From positions 38,297,644 to 38,361,643 of the forward strand of contig NC_060251.1 in assembly GCF_921293095.1 (NCBI RefSeq): a DNA stretch of 64,000 bases, written 5' to 3'. Both the position numbers and the translations under genes were made by a program. The notes beneath the pieces are model-generated. The model was not told where the DNA came from. It was given only the letters and a program-made list of their open reading frames with translations, and searched no databases. Source of the DNA: Ischnura elegans (lineage: Eukaryota > Arthropoda > Insecta > Odonata > Coenagrionidae). Of the stretch, positions 11,401 to 26,400 are shown one piece after another (position 1 is the first letter of the stretch; each line of letters opens with the position of its first letter).

Positions 11401-14400
11401 TACCTCAAATATGATCTTAAATGTTGGTCCTCATGTGATTTCTCAGGCACATTCAACAAAATTATTAGGTGTTATCCTCACTGACAACCTTGACTGGTCA
11501 TCACATGTTGACTACATATATAATGAATAAACTAAGTATCTACTGGCATATTTATTATAAGAAAGCTGGCTGAAGTAACTACCATTGATACTCTGAAGAT
11601 GGTATTTTATGCCAAAATATATCCTCACCTAACTTATGGCATCATCTTTTGGGGTAATGCTAGCTGCTGCCACAAAGTCTTCTCTATGCAGAATCGTGCA
11701 GTGAAAGCCATGGCCAGAGTTTCCTAGCGATCACCTGGCTTACCTCTTTATAATGATCTGAAAATTCTAACATTCCCATCACTGTAAATACTTAACTGTG
11801 CCTCTTTTGTTAAAAATAACCCTGAATACTTTCCAAAAAAAATATTTCTCTTCATAATCACGCAACCAGAACCACCAATGACGTTCACCTCAAAGACTAC
11901 CCTAACACTTTCTGCCAAAAAGGACCCTTATTCTCCCTATCAAAAATATACAATAAATTGCCGTAGGATATCAAATGTCTTCCACCTACACCATTCAAGA
12001 ATGCTTTGAAGAAATATTTAATGGAAAACAACTACTATAGCCTGAAGGATTTTATGTTGGGCTCTGAGTAATCTTTGCCCATCAGCCACAACTTTTCCTT
12101 TAAACTGTAAAATTGTAAATATTGTATCACGTCATTTATTTGTAAATATTACTTTTTATTTTGACGACTTCCAATGTCACCGGTACATATGTGATCTCTA
12201 GGAACAATAAAAATTATTTTATTATTATTAATTATTATTATACTCATGTCATAAATTTAGGAACTTACCTATCATGGAAATAATAGCTATAAATACTCGA
12301 GGCATATTTTGAACTAGGTAATCAACGGCAGCTTTAATATTTGCTTTGTGCGTATCTCTAGATTGTCCTGTAGGATCAGAACACTGATAGGCACATACAT
12401 CATTGTGGCCAATCATGATGAACACCAACTGTAACAGAAAGTGAAATCTTTGAAAATTTTCCATCTAGGTTTCTATTAAAAAAGAATTCAATGTATTGAT
12501 GGAGAAATGAGGAATGTTGAACTTGAGTTATCAGGTAGCTGGTAGAAAAGAACTGTAACTAATCAATATGTGTGTTTATGGGGGCCGAGATAACATATTC
12601 GTAGTTTATTAGAGGAGTGAGAATCACAATCATTGAAAATATTGACCAGTACGTCATTGTATCTTATATCCTACTTGGATTGCAGGGATTTTAATTACAA
12701 AATATGATCATGAAATGAAAGTGATCCTGAGTGAAATAATTTTTATCATCAATCATTGATAGATTACTAGCAGGCCACCCGATGTTGCTCGGGAAGGATT
12801 ATATCCAGAGAAGTGGGAAACTTGGAATTCTTGGTCACATGGCAGGATTATTATATAAATGAACAAAGTGGGTAGAATGAAGGTGTACATTTGTAACAGC
12901 GCAAACAATGAAAAAATGATTTCTGTATACCACATACGAGATCAGCTTATACCCCACTCTGCTGATCATTATGTTTGTCCAAGCGTGAGTAGAGAAAAAT
13001 TGTCATGTGAATGCATACCACAGCAAAAAATTTTGCATCAAGGGGATTGATTAATTGTTAAGTCTGGAATCCTTTGAGTCAGCTTTTCCTTTTTAGCGTT
13101 GTAAGAGGTGTGCCTGTCCTGCAGGATGTCCAACCATAGAAATTATATGACGTGAAGTAACAAACAGTATGAGAAAATGCATTGGATGCAATGAGAAGTG
13201 GCACTACTGGCTTAAGGAGCATGAGGTGTATATATGTACCAACTTTGGTTGAAATCTGTGGACCCATATGAGAACGCATTTCAGACAGATAGATATCTAC
13301 TATTTTATCCATAGATACCTTATGCAGTTCATTTTGTATTACCCTGTTAGAGCAATATTTGTCCACAAAATTCCATATTTTTATGTTGAGGATTAATACC
13401 CAATACGCTCAGTTCTGAGGGAATATTTATCTTCCTTGGGTACTCTGATTCATGTATGAAAAGCATTTTATAGGTTTCATTACCTTCCAATCATTTTCAA
13501 AGTTTATTTTCCTGTCTTTCTTCATTTTTGATACCAAAAACTTTGCTTGCAAATCCAGATCGTCATCAAGAGCAAATTTAATGGCAACATTCAGGCCTGC
13601 TTGTTTGGACTTAAAGTTTCCAGTACCGGTTGAATATCCTCGTAGTTTGCGATTAAAAATCTTTAAAAGGTTTGCCACTGTTGTAACAGTTCTCCATGTT
13701 TCAAGCCCACCTGAAATTGAGATAAAACTTGATCACAGAATGAAATGATGTAGCCTAGAAGGGAATTCATTTTTTCATGTGCTTAGATCTAAGTGCACAA
13801 GTACTTATTAATTTTTATGACCATATAGTTTGTGTGGTGGTGGCAGTAGCATGCATAGATTACATCTTGTGGGAGGAGGCAGGGGAGGTGCGGGATCAGT
13901 ACAAGCAGTGACGTAGCCAGGAATTTTGTTTGGGGGTGACCAATAGCAGGGGTGAAATTTTTCGAAAAGCTGGGTATTCAGTATGTAGAGGGTTTTGCTT
14001 TAATTTTAACACTTTTCACTATCGAAAAAACTTCATTTGTTTAAGAAATATTTTGAAAATTCACAATTTTTCAATATTTTGTTTTCTTTTATGCAGGAAA
14101 AATAATTGTTTTTATAATTATTACGGAGGCTTCCGCGGTGAGTTGATTGGTGATAGTTTTCCGGGTTTACACCTGGAATTTCCAAAAAAACCAGAAGAGG
14201 GGAGCTGGAAGGCGCCCGAAACTGTCGTCCGCAAAAACATGAATCAACGCGGTGTAAACCCGGAAAACTATCACTAATTGTTTTTATATTTTGGGGGGGT
14301 CTGGACTCCCCCACCTGGCTTTGCCACTGAGTACAAGGTAAATAAGATGGCATCCTTTAATCCCATGAGGTGATATTGGCGATTTCTGCATTACTTCTCT

Positions 14401-17400
14401 CCCCTTAGTGAGATATTGTGAGATTTGGCTTGACCCCCTCCCTTTAATCTCACACGAGATTAAAGGGGGGGGGGGGTCAAGCTCAAAATGCGCATTTTCA
14501 TTGTGAACATGTTAACCTATGCAGCTATGCTTCATTGCATTGGAATTATTTTTTTTATGGTATAATTATTTTTATTTAACATCAGTTGAAATTAGTATAT
14601 AACAGTACTAAGATCGCAGTCTAGAATCATATTTTACACTGTTTCTTGAGGAAAAAAGAATTATGTGATACTTGCCAGGACCCCTCCTCTCCCCCATGTG
14701 AGATTGGGTAAAGCCCCCACTCCCCCCCTAAATGCCTCACATAGTAAATGGATGCCCGCTAAGGTCTCCCCATAATATTTCATGTTTAAATAAATGCCTA
14801 AATGAAAAAAATATAAATTAAGATAGTATGATAAGATGAATAGGAAGTATGTGCTACGGTAGCTCTGAGATGCAGGTGGCAGACAACTTGAGAACTAAAA
14901 TTTTCTTCATGTCGGGGAGGCCCTTCCTGGGTGGAGGATTATGACCTTCCATTTAAGATTAATGCTTAATCATATCAAGGAACTGTAAGAAACAAGCGAC
15001 TTTGTGGTGACAGTCAAGCGCACAGGTGCAAAAGTTATGTACACCAAAGGGTGAAGTTCACCATGAAAAAATATTTGACTTTACTGGGATTCACACCCAT
15101 TCCGAAGTTCGCTCTGAGGAAATAGCTTGGTGGTGTAACTGGCTATCACACCTGACCAGCAATTGGGAGATCCAGGTTCGAATCCCTGCTAAGTAGGGGA
15201 TTGGATTCTGTCTGTTATATGGGCTATGGTGCTTAGCTATATATTGGAACCCTTGTAAAATTTCATTGTTGATGTTCTGTGCAGACTAGAGTTGTGTCTG
15301 TCTTAATAATCTGTTCCTATTGATTTAATTGTATACATTTATAAAATATATCTTTTGGTTTAGGCATTGAATAACAATGATTTGCAAGCAATTTATGGCA
15401 TAACTGCAATTTATTCCCTCTTCAGAGTGCACATCTACTTGGGAACCAAGAACAGCTCAGCTAGCATGGATTTTAGATTTATTCAAAAATGGATTTGAGA
15501 AGTAACAGATGCCATTAAAAATCTGCTGTGGTGAAACTTCAGAACATGATCTGGCTTTTCTGGATTTGCCTATTTTGGCTGTGGGGCACCAGGCTTAATG
15601 AACTTCTCATTCTTTATCCGGGAAACTATCAATCAAATATTCTTTTCCTAAACCATCATGTGTCCTTGCTCAATTTACTGCAGAAGCTTCTACCTAATGT
15701 AAGTACCATTCATTAATATGTAACCTTAAATATTCTCTTGTAAGGATTCATGTGGGTATGAAAATTAATCAAGAGGGCTGTCCTCTTTATTCCTTGTCGA
15801 TTGTGACTAGAAAGAAAGGGGAAAAGATTTGTCAAACTTGTTGCCTCACTTGAAACCAAGAAATCCTTAATGCCTTAGACATTAGTCCATAGAAATTTGT
15901 ATCTGATTACTTACCCTTATCCTTGTTTATTCTTTCAACTAGACCTAAATTAACTTATATGCTTTTCACTAAAATTGTCTATTTTCATTATACTCTGTGG
16001 CGGCACAAATTCAAATCCGTGCGCCAGCCGTTGGTGCACCGAGCGACCGGCAATTGTCGGGAGAGTCTACCGACGCTGCCGCCAGAGGTCGCGTTGATCG
16101 ACCCACGCCGTTGACTGGGCGCCGCCGTGACACACGGAGTCCGATGTTAACCACGCTACTGAGCGCACGCAATTGTGGCCACGCCAACCGGCTTTTACTG
16201 TGACATTACTGTGTTATGTGTAACATTACTCCACGAAAATATACTGTTGTTTTTAATTGAGGTGGTTTTTGTTTACGTTAAACCGCACCTTCCCCTCAAC
16301 TCCAATATCAATGTCTACCGAAAATGAAAACCCCGGGGATCAGGTTGGTGTGGTGGCTAGAGCGTTGGCTTTCCACCCTGTGGGCTCAAACTCAAATCCC
16401 CAAAGTAGCAGAGAATTTTCAGAGACTGCCTGATCCCTGATTGAATGTTGCGTGGAGGACATTTCAAGCACAACACTCCATTAATTGGATTAAGTTAAGA
16501 TAAAGTTAAGCCATGATCCTCTTGGCACCTTTCTTTAAGAGCAGGCTCATGCCAGTGCCAGGTTTCTATCCGACCTTCATTACCTACCCTTCCCACATGG
16601 CAAAAATGACCTCAGCTGTTTGTTGCCTCCAAATACCATACCATACCATGATTTGCCCCGTTTCACACACTTATACTGAAGTAGTCATGCATCTTTTTAT
16701 TTGAAAATGTTTAATGCTCTCCCAGTTATAAATAAATTTTATGGATTGATTTCCATGTACTGCATAAAATGAGCATTCTTCCCTTTTGTATAGATTAGCT
16801 ACATAAAATATCTATGGATTTAATACAATTTTGTCAAGGCCATTGCCAGTGGGGGTTGGGAGGAGGATTTACTGGGTTTCATTGCCACCCTACATGCCCC
16901 ATTTCAAAGTTAATCATCCTGAAATATTTTCTGGGCTACAATATTGTATCAAGCTATCTCCACAGATGATAAGATGGGCTGAATTGGTAATCAGTGAATC
17001 TCAATGATATCATCAGCACATCATCATATTCCACTTTCTTTTCAACTGTTTTGCATATCTTTTTAGTGGTATCCATGCTTGATTCTTGAAAGCAACCCTA
17101 GAATTCTGAAGTTTTTAAATGTGGTTGAATTATACATGCTATGAATAGTATCCCAAGTAGCAGACAATATCCATTGCCAGGGGCGGATCCAGGATTTTGT
17201 TCAGGGGGGGCACAAGGATACACAGTACTACAAAACGAACGCAATGATAATGGGACCGGATTAAAAATCTTGCATATTTTTGAGGGTCTGGGGGGGGCAC
17301 GTGCCCCCCCCCCTGGATCCGCCTATGTCCATTGCATATGTAAATAAGGTTGATATATCAAAAACAAGTGGTTATTATATGATCGATATTTTGACAACTT

Positions 17401-20400
17401 ACATAGTTATCCTATTTGTAATATCTATGACGATTTGTAAAGATAACATTACATAGATATCCAAGTTGTAAAATAGGCAGTGATGTAAAAAAATTTTTTA
17501 TTGCAAACATAATCTAGAAGTAGCATATGTTCTGTATTGAATTGAATAGCATAAGTGTTTTGTTTGTATGTCTGGGGATTACCAAAAACCATTATAAGCA
17601 TACCCATTATCTACTCATTAGGTGTTGTGAAGATAAATCTAAGAGATATTGTAATATGGACCTTGATGTCCATTGTTGGGCAATGCTGCAATGTTGTTTA
17701 GTGGGTAATTTGACATGTATTCGTACAGTGTTAATTGAATTGACGTGGATACTGCACGGATGTCATATGTTTACACCAACAATGTTGCCTGGATGTTGTT
17801 GGGATATTGATTACTGCTTAGGATATGAATGTGAAATCAGTGGATATCAAGCCATCATGCTTTAAATATCTGTGTACACTTCATGTCTTACCTGCTGTAA
17901 ATGAGTAGCCTCTGTCTTCTCTCTTAGCAGTTGCAACAGATAAGCATGTTGCTCCTACACCAGATGTTATTGAATCTCCTATTCCTCCAACAACTTTAAT
18001 ATCTCCAGGCCTTAATCTGTTTACACTCTGTGGGGGGTGTTTTGATCGCTTTGGATTTTTGTGGCTGAAACGACATGGGAATGGCTTTTTGATCTTGTCC
18101 TGGAATAGGTCACCATACTCATCTGATGTCTTTGATCCTTGTATGAAAACCTGTGAATGTAAGACAAAAATTTTGACAAGAGACTGGTGCTTATTCATTT
18201 AGATCACATGTACACTAGGGCGGATCGGAAAATCGATTTTTTTCAAATCCATCTGGCCCAATGAAAAAAAGTTGTGGGACCGATCAAAAATAAGGCCTGA
18301 AAAGGGAAGGTCAAAATTCTAAAAATGTAATATTTTATGGTCATTCCCTATAAATTTTGCCGAGTTACTGCTCTGTTAGGGCAAAACTTCCGTGCATTTT
18401 GACGTATCTGCCACCGTTTAGCCACAAAATGCCTAATTTTAGTCCGCGTTCGCGAAGAAAATATTCCAACGCCCACGCAGCGTCGCGGATTCAAGAACGG
18501 CAGGTGGATCCCCCCCCCCCCCCCCCCCCCGCTCGCTTCTTCCCCTCCCACGCCTCGAATACAGCAAAATTCATCCCGCGTGTGCTGCTAGGAGGGCGTT
18601 CATCTTTGATAATATAAATCGGAAGATGGTAGAAGGTAAAAAAGGATGCGTAGTGAGACGAGTTGTCTCTTATTTGGTGCCTCGTCGGCGTTAAACAAAT
18701 CGATGTTATCAGCTTTTAGAGAAGTGATGAAATATTTTTAGAGCCGAGAACGCAGGAAAGTAGCCTACGGTCTATGAAGGGGCCACTGGAGTGGTTATAA
18801 AGGAGTACAAACAATGCTGACGCACTTCTCTTCTATTATGTGTGTGACTAAATGGATATAGCGGTACCGTAGGAAGTACTAAAACTTAGGGAAAATGCGA
18901 GTATGCCAAAAGTAGGGTTTTATTACTGGGAAGTACAAAACTCAAACATTTTAAAATGAACATTTGAAACTATGTGATACATTTTGCGTGTGTGTGCAAA
19001 AAGGAGCATAAGGTTCTCCCTAATGAAGAATTATTTTGAGAGGCAAGCGGACGAAACGAAATTTAATGGCTGCTGGATGGAATCCTATTGAAATTCGACA
19101 ACTGGGGAAAAAAAGGAATCGTCGGAGAGCATTAAGTCAACATCGTCAATTCTTGTATGGGAAAATAACCTATAGGCAGGCTTAGAGAAAGCTGGAGTAG
19201 TGCCTGTAAACAAAAAGCAGATCATAAGCCATTTGCCAAATCAATAAAAATCCAAAGGAAATGCAGACTTGTCTATGATTGAGAATATATTTCTTCAATG
19301 AATTAGAAAGAAGAGAGGTGAGTTTGTTACACCTCACACTACGTAGAAGAAAATAACTCCAAGTATCACCTGGATAAAGTGTACGAGTGCCTGACTTCTT
19401 CTCTACCAGTGCCTCTGTGGGAAACAGCACCCATCAGGAAAAAGGTAGTGCGCCATAAAAAAACCAAGACCAACATTCGACAAAGTAACAAAAACATTGG
19501 AAGACTCTACATCAGAAGAAGATGATGTATTCAGTTTAAGATCGGGAGGCGACGGCGAAATCAGCCTCTAAAATAGTGATAAGGAGCATATAGGACAAGT
19601 GCCTATGTGTTCTCTCAAAGCCAAATCATCATTAACACCGGAATCTGAAATGAAAGATGACCTAGAAATAGGCAATATGATTATGGTGAAATATGGAAGG
19701 AGAAAGAATATGCAATAATCATTCTTGCTATAGGAGCAGAATATGTGAGAGTCGACTGCATGGAGCCCACGATCTATGCTTGGAAGTTACCCTAAAACAA
19801 GGTGTCTTGTCGAACAAATTGGAAGATGTGGTCATGAAAATTGAACCCCCGAAATCAATAAAAAGAAGTTTATTTTATTTCACTGGATTCTAAACATTGC
19901 TATACGCAAATCTACTTTTGTTTGTTTAATGTATTTACAGTGTTGCTCAATCTAATGTGTCAAGTGCAATTTAGGAATAAATATTTAAAAAATGTTTTTA
20001 ATTAAAATTTATATTTAAATTTACGTTTTGAAGCTTAAGGAATGATTATATATTATTTATTTTAATAACTATTGCTCTATTTGAACCCAAACTACCCTCA
20101 AATGGTTGTTCCTATGGGAATTATGGTCTGGGGTCAATTGAGTAAGTAACCCAATCTAAAGGATAACTTGAGCCCAAATAAAATTTAGAAAATAAAAGTA
20201 TTTAATATGTCACAAACAAAATATTTTGTATATTAAGGTATTCATAATTAACTATACTTTAAACATATGGAATGAGTAAGCCAAAGAACACAATATGTTG
20301 TGCCCATTTTTGAAAATAATGTTAAAGGTTCCAAATTTTGGGCTCAAGTAGCCCGTGTTTACGGTATCATCGTACCATACTAGCAGTGGTAGCTCAACAC

Positions 20401-23400
20401 CTGTAGTGATTTAGAGACGCAACCAGTCGGCTTACCCGTTCAGACTCTCCGAGAGTCGTAGCATTTATATTACCGGAAGTTTACTTCCGGTTCTTATAGA
20501 AAGTGAAGGTTTATTACGTGTCATCCTTGATTGTATGCTTTTTTTGATGCATAAGTGAAACGCGTAGTGGTAGATTTCAGGGGGTTTACGAGATAGAAAC
20601 TTTTACTATCGCTATTTTTTGGGTGATATGATGGTATGGATTAACCCATCACACGTAAAGCTGTGAAAGAATACCCAAATAAAGTTTAGGGTCTTGATTT
20701 AACTGCGTCCTTATAACTCGATTTTGCGTCCACAGGGCAGCAATAAGCAAATATTAGTTTGAATCGGTACGGGATTAAAGCTCAATACGAGCGATGCAAC
20801 ATAGCTGGAACAGCGTCGCTAATGCATTTCTACAGCGTTGCAAGGCGGTTCGTGCAGCGCTGCCGCAGCAACTGGACGGCGCTGCTGCGGCAGCGCTCGT
20901 GATGCTACTCCGTAACGCTGTCGCAGTTGTTTTGCAACCTTTGTTTGCAACGCTACAGTTGCGTGCAGAACACCGTTCATGGCATGCTGAAAACGGAAAT
21001 TTGAAGGCTGATGACGCGCGTCAACGGCGCGAGTGCATCGCCTGCTGCGCTACGGTGCTGCGCGTCAGTAGCTGTTTGTGTTTACAGGGTTAGGTTTAGA
21101 GTTGAGTATTTTCCTCGCAAAATATTGTGGTCACGCTACTCTTCGTGGCAATCTTCTAATCTTGAAGATATGCCTTTAAAAAATAAATAATTATTTAATA
21201 GATATTAGTATTAAAAAAGTTTCCAAAGTTTTATCGATGCCGAAGGAAAAGCATGTTTGAGTGGTTGGAGATGGGATAAATGAAGTTCATTTCGTGTAGC
21301 TCGAATATCATTATATTAACTGCCTTTACACTGAGTCCGCTCTTGGAACTTTTGTAAAGAAGTTGGTACGATTGGAAGTGCAAAAAAAGTGCCTCAAACC
21401 GTATCACTACTTGCTTTGCATCGTTTTGCCTACGAAATGCCTCAAGTGAATGTTCTTAAGTACATCATTAAATCGGAAGGGACAATGGGAAGACGAATCG
21501 CATTTCATAACTTTTAAAAGGCTAAAATTCATGACTATTCGATGATTAAATTCGGAGAAATGGGCGAGGTAAATAGTAGCTGTGTGCGAAATATATTGGG
21601 ACGTATTCCGAATTGTACCTCTAACATGCATTGGGTTATTGAAAGTGGTTTATCTCGATTACTGATTATCTCGTGATGACTTATCTCTGAAATGAGGGAG
21701 GCAGTTGCCATTTCGTAAAGTGGCAACGTTCGGAACTACGTGAACTATTGTCAGGACATGCATTCACACGGATAGCTCGGCCAACTATCGTTGGGACGAT
21801 CGTTCGGACAACCGTAATGTGAACGAGGCATTCAAAGGATGCTACTCTTACCTATCAATTCTCTCGGTGCAAACATTTTTGCTAGAGAATGAGTTCACTC
21901 GACGTTTTTGGTCTACACAAGAACGGGCACACGTAGCGATCAATGTTGTGGAGCGGGGTATTAGCCGATCCTTTGGGCGTTAAACTGAAATATTTTTTTT
22001 TCATTGTTGCTCTTCAGCGTGCCTAAAAATCCTGCTGCGTGACCATGACTTCCATGTTTCAGATTCCCCATTTTTTTATGCACACTATCCTGGCCGAACA
22101 ACGCCGGGTGGCCTTATAGTAATCTCTATTGTAAAACTGTAATGGAGAGTATACCTGTACCTCCAAAGCATTGGTAGATATTAGGGCATTTCCATGAAAA
22201 TGTCAACTTTTTCTCAAAAATTGCATAATTTTCTCTAAAGGTAATTCCGTCACACATGGAATTGCCCATTAGGACTTCCCTCACTTTGCCAATACCCATT
22301 TCAACACATTTCCATTACTACTCAGTCGTTGAGTTTGTATGGGGCTAATCTGATCTTAGTTCTCATTCGCAATGAAAAAAATATTTATTTCCGAGATTAT
22401 TTACTTTTTATAAAGTAAGTGGAATGTTTGCAGGTATGTATGTTCACATTTATTTCACTGTAGTGGTGATCTGTTGGTGTTTAAATGAAGTTGATAAGGT
22501 AGTTTTTTTATTAATATCATTATCAAGTAATCGTTTGCCACCTGAGAACAAATTTTTATCTTAAATAAAGGTTATAATAAATATTAGTGGATACGTTTCA
22601 TGAAAATCTCAAAAATTGTAGTAAAGAAAATTCGGGTAATTTCAGCTTGATACTGAAGTATCCGCTATGCCAACACAATGCATGAGAAAAGAGCCTTTAA
22701 TAAGGCTATACCTCTAAAAAAAAAATAAAATAAAATAAAAAACGCGCGGGATTCCATGAGGACATTAGGACTTTCACGAAGACAGTATACCTCTAATTCC
22801 CCTTATCTCACCTCGAAATATCAACTTCCTGCAAAGATTATTTGGGAACCGATAGTACCCTGTGACGGCAGTGTTTTTTCGTGAATTGTTTTACAATCTT
22901 GTGGCCTTCATCCAAATCGCAGAAAGAAATTAGTCTTCCCTCGTTCGTAATGGGGTATGCAATCAATTTTTTTTGGAATTCATGAAACTCCTACCAGTGT
23001 GAGAGTAAAAATATTAATTTATTTGTAGCTGAAAAAATATTTTCTAAAACTTTTATAATAATTTAATTTCTGGTTTTGGATCCCTGTTGTATGAGCGTCG
23101 TATGATTTATCACGGTGTACGGCAATGAAGCAGTATAGGATGAGACAAGGTATGAAGGACACGGCAAATATTTTTTGTGACGGCTCACATCTAGATTATA
23201 TTAATGCTATGTATGAAAAAGTGTTACCGTAGTGCACTTTGGAAAATATTTTCCCCTCGTTTTAATATCCATTACATTTTCGTTATTCTTCAAATATAAC
23301 CTTTGATTAAAACAGGAATGGGTATAACCATATGTAGAACTAGGTAGTTGCTTTGGAACTTTCGAAAGTAAATACCTACTTAAAAGAGTATACTCCCTGT

Positions 23401-26400
23401 CGAAGAAGGAAGGATAAATTTTGGCAGAAGTATTGTTAATTGGCTACATGAAGTGTTGGAATTATTCGCAATTCCCTGAGCTTATCTGTTTGATTTTCCA
23501 TTACTTCTTATTAGGATTTTAAGATTGGCAATCACTTGTAAGAAAATTGCAACTGAGAGTATGAATAGCACCAAAATAGTCAATATGGACCAATATCAGT
23601 CCCTCTTTTTAAGACATAATGAGTTTGAAAATGAGTAACCACTTGCATTTTTGAAGTGGTGTTTACTTTTTATGGCCCGTAACAGTTAAGAGTTTGAGGA
23701 AATAAATTTTGTAAACAGGCTCAATTGCTCAACATACGAATATATTTTGCCCCATTTTTTACGATCACTCATTTTTTTAACCCTGCTATACTTAATTTAT
23801 CTCTTATTGCTGGTGTTCCCTTTTTAATCGCTAGTATCGCTGTTAAAATTATAAAATTGTCCCAAAAGCCTTAGCTCTGCATACGTAATTTGCAAAAAAA
23901 TATTATCTGATGGATTTATTAATTAGGCCACGGCAAAGTTTAGAAAACTGTGAGTAAATTACTTAAAGAGCAGTAAATGATACCCTTTAAAACGCAAGCG
24001 TTGCTATTAAAATTAATTGAAAATCTGTTCACTCGTCCTGTTATATTCGTCAGAAATTGGGTTTAGGACTTGCCGAAATCAACCTATAAACTATTGTTTG
24101 GTTGATTATGTCGCTTATCTTTCCGGTAAGTTATTGGAGGAAATGGGTTGGGGAGGAGATCGGTTATCAAAGAGTTCATTGGACTCCAAAATTTCTTGAA
24201 GTTAACACGTCATTATCAAAGCATGGATTTAATTATATTTATCACAGATGACCTCTTAAAGTGATGTAACTGAATTACCTCAGCATTATTTGATAAAATA
24301 TTAACTACAGCTAGGTGATATACCACTCACATCATACACCCAAATTAATCTATAGCGACAGCGACACCAGTGGCTTAGCCAGAAGGGGTATTCGGGGATT
24401 CGGACCCCCCCGAAATATAAAAATTCAGTTATTTTCCTTCATAAAAGAAAACAAAATTTTGAAAACTCATGAATTTACAAAATATTTCTTTAACAAATGA
24501 AGTTTTTTCGATTATAAAAAGTGTTAAAATTAGTTTAAAACCCATTACTTAGTACCCTGTTTTTAAAACCTTTTCTCTCTTGGTTTTGGACCCCTCCCCC
24601 GAACGAAATTCCTGGCTACGCCACTGACAGTGACACTGACAAATTGGTGTGGTCAGCCACAGTGACGGATCCAGGATAGGGACAAGGGGGGGGGGCTAAG
24701 TGGGGGTTAACCCACCAGAAGTGGTGGGGTCCGAACAAAAATAGCCCCCATAGATCCATCACTCGTCAGCCATTATGTTGATTCTAATAAATCCTGAGTT
24801 TCGAATTCTCTTTCCTTTTTTGTAGCCAGCGCTACATCCGACCATCTTCTGTATTATTTCTTATGTATAGATACCTTTTTCTCAACTTATACGAAACCAA
24901 ACTCTACAAATGAGGTACTAAAATGCACAGAATTTATCAGAGAACATGCGACGGCATATCTTACTTCCTAAATATTGGTATTGTTTCCTAAAATTGGTTT
25001 TTAAATAATAAAAAATCTGTAAAAATTCCTGACTTTACGGCGCACAAACTGATACATTTGTTCATTTGCAACAATATCTCGCATTCTTTAAATAACTTTT
25101 ATCAAAATGCGGCTGATTCCACATTCAAGTCTCCTATTGATACGAAAGTATGAGTCATCACGTGCGTTTAACACAGGATAGTGTAATTAATTCCAATGTT
25201 GTGTTTAAAGAGGTCCTCTGACCTCAATTTGTACGTGAACATTCCAATTAAATTTGTATGTACATAAGACCCTTAGGGTGTTGCTTATTTTTTCTCGGAT
25301 TTTTGATTTATACCTCTTAAAATATGCTATGGGGTGTAGAATGGATATTCTAAAATTTTAAGCTCAATTGTTTAACATTTAGAGGTCGCTCAAAGAGCAT
25401 AAATGCAATAACATTAAATTTTCACAATTTTTTGATGTAACATCATTTTCATGGGTAACGCACGATTTTGCAGTCCTCTTGGACCAAAATTCGCTCCATT
25501 TTAACGTCCGCTCAACAGTTTTCCAGGAATACAATACTCTACCGCTAGCTACAGCTGCGCGTCACACCCCTGACGGCGAGCTGGTCGCTCGCGAGCCGCA
25601 TTCACGGACAGCGACCGCCTTACGCCCCTCGCGCCTTCCCTAGCGAAAGTCGGCGGAAGAAAGGAGGAGTCGTATACTATGTTGGCGTTTTTCATACGGA
25701 GTGTTTGCTGTAGTTTATCCTTTAAATTAACTACATCACTGTTCTTCGAACCTAACATATGGAAAAAAGGAAATTCTCAGGTTTAAAATCCCCCAAAAAA
25801 AATGATAAGACTGAGAACCTTAGATGTGACAACAGTTGGTTACCTCTATTTACGCTTGTTGAATCAATTGAAAATGCTTTTTTATGTTCACTAATCTCCA
25901 TTATTCAACGCAGTCGTGAACAATCTCAGCAGTGGCCCGGCCACTAGCAATTCCGGTGAGTTATGGAATCTTTCATGTTGTTTTTATTTCATCAATCAGC
26001 CATGAGATTTATAGAACCACCTAATGACGTAATATGCAAAATAATATTTAATTACCTGATTCAACGAATCAGTAAATATTTCCTTTAGTAGACAGTAACC
26101 CCTGTTACTACAACATAGTAGCAGCAAGAATCATTGCTGCTCATCTCGCGCTAATGCACAAGGCATCAAAGATCAGTGCAATTTGGGGTGTAATGAGGAT
26201 TTTCCTACCAATCTATCTTTTACTTGACAACTCCGTTGGCTTATCATCAATAGAATTCGTTTCAGAAACATCCTCACTACTTAAGATTAAAATATCATCA
26301 TTTCTTAAAAGAATATCGTATCATTAGCAACAATGTAATAACATGAAAAGGGAATCGATAGCGATTTAGTTTTACAAGGCCTACTTGGTTTTCTGTGTAC

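Noticed and set aside
15170-15195. Possible tRNA gene (GGTTCGAATCCC)
   Set aside because: The sequence does not give acceptor and anticodon stems by eye, and the family occurs repeatedly with a common non-tRNA body, so it is a SINE.
15990-16330. Solo LTR
   Set aside because: A TG start alone is not enough: no target duplication, no second copy and no polypurine or primer-binding sequence were found.
20794-21093. 99-aa alanine-rich open frame
   Set aside because: The composition follows the GC-rich foldback; no domain, and the hairpin explains the open frame.
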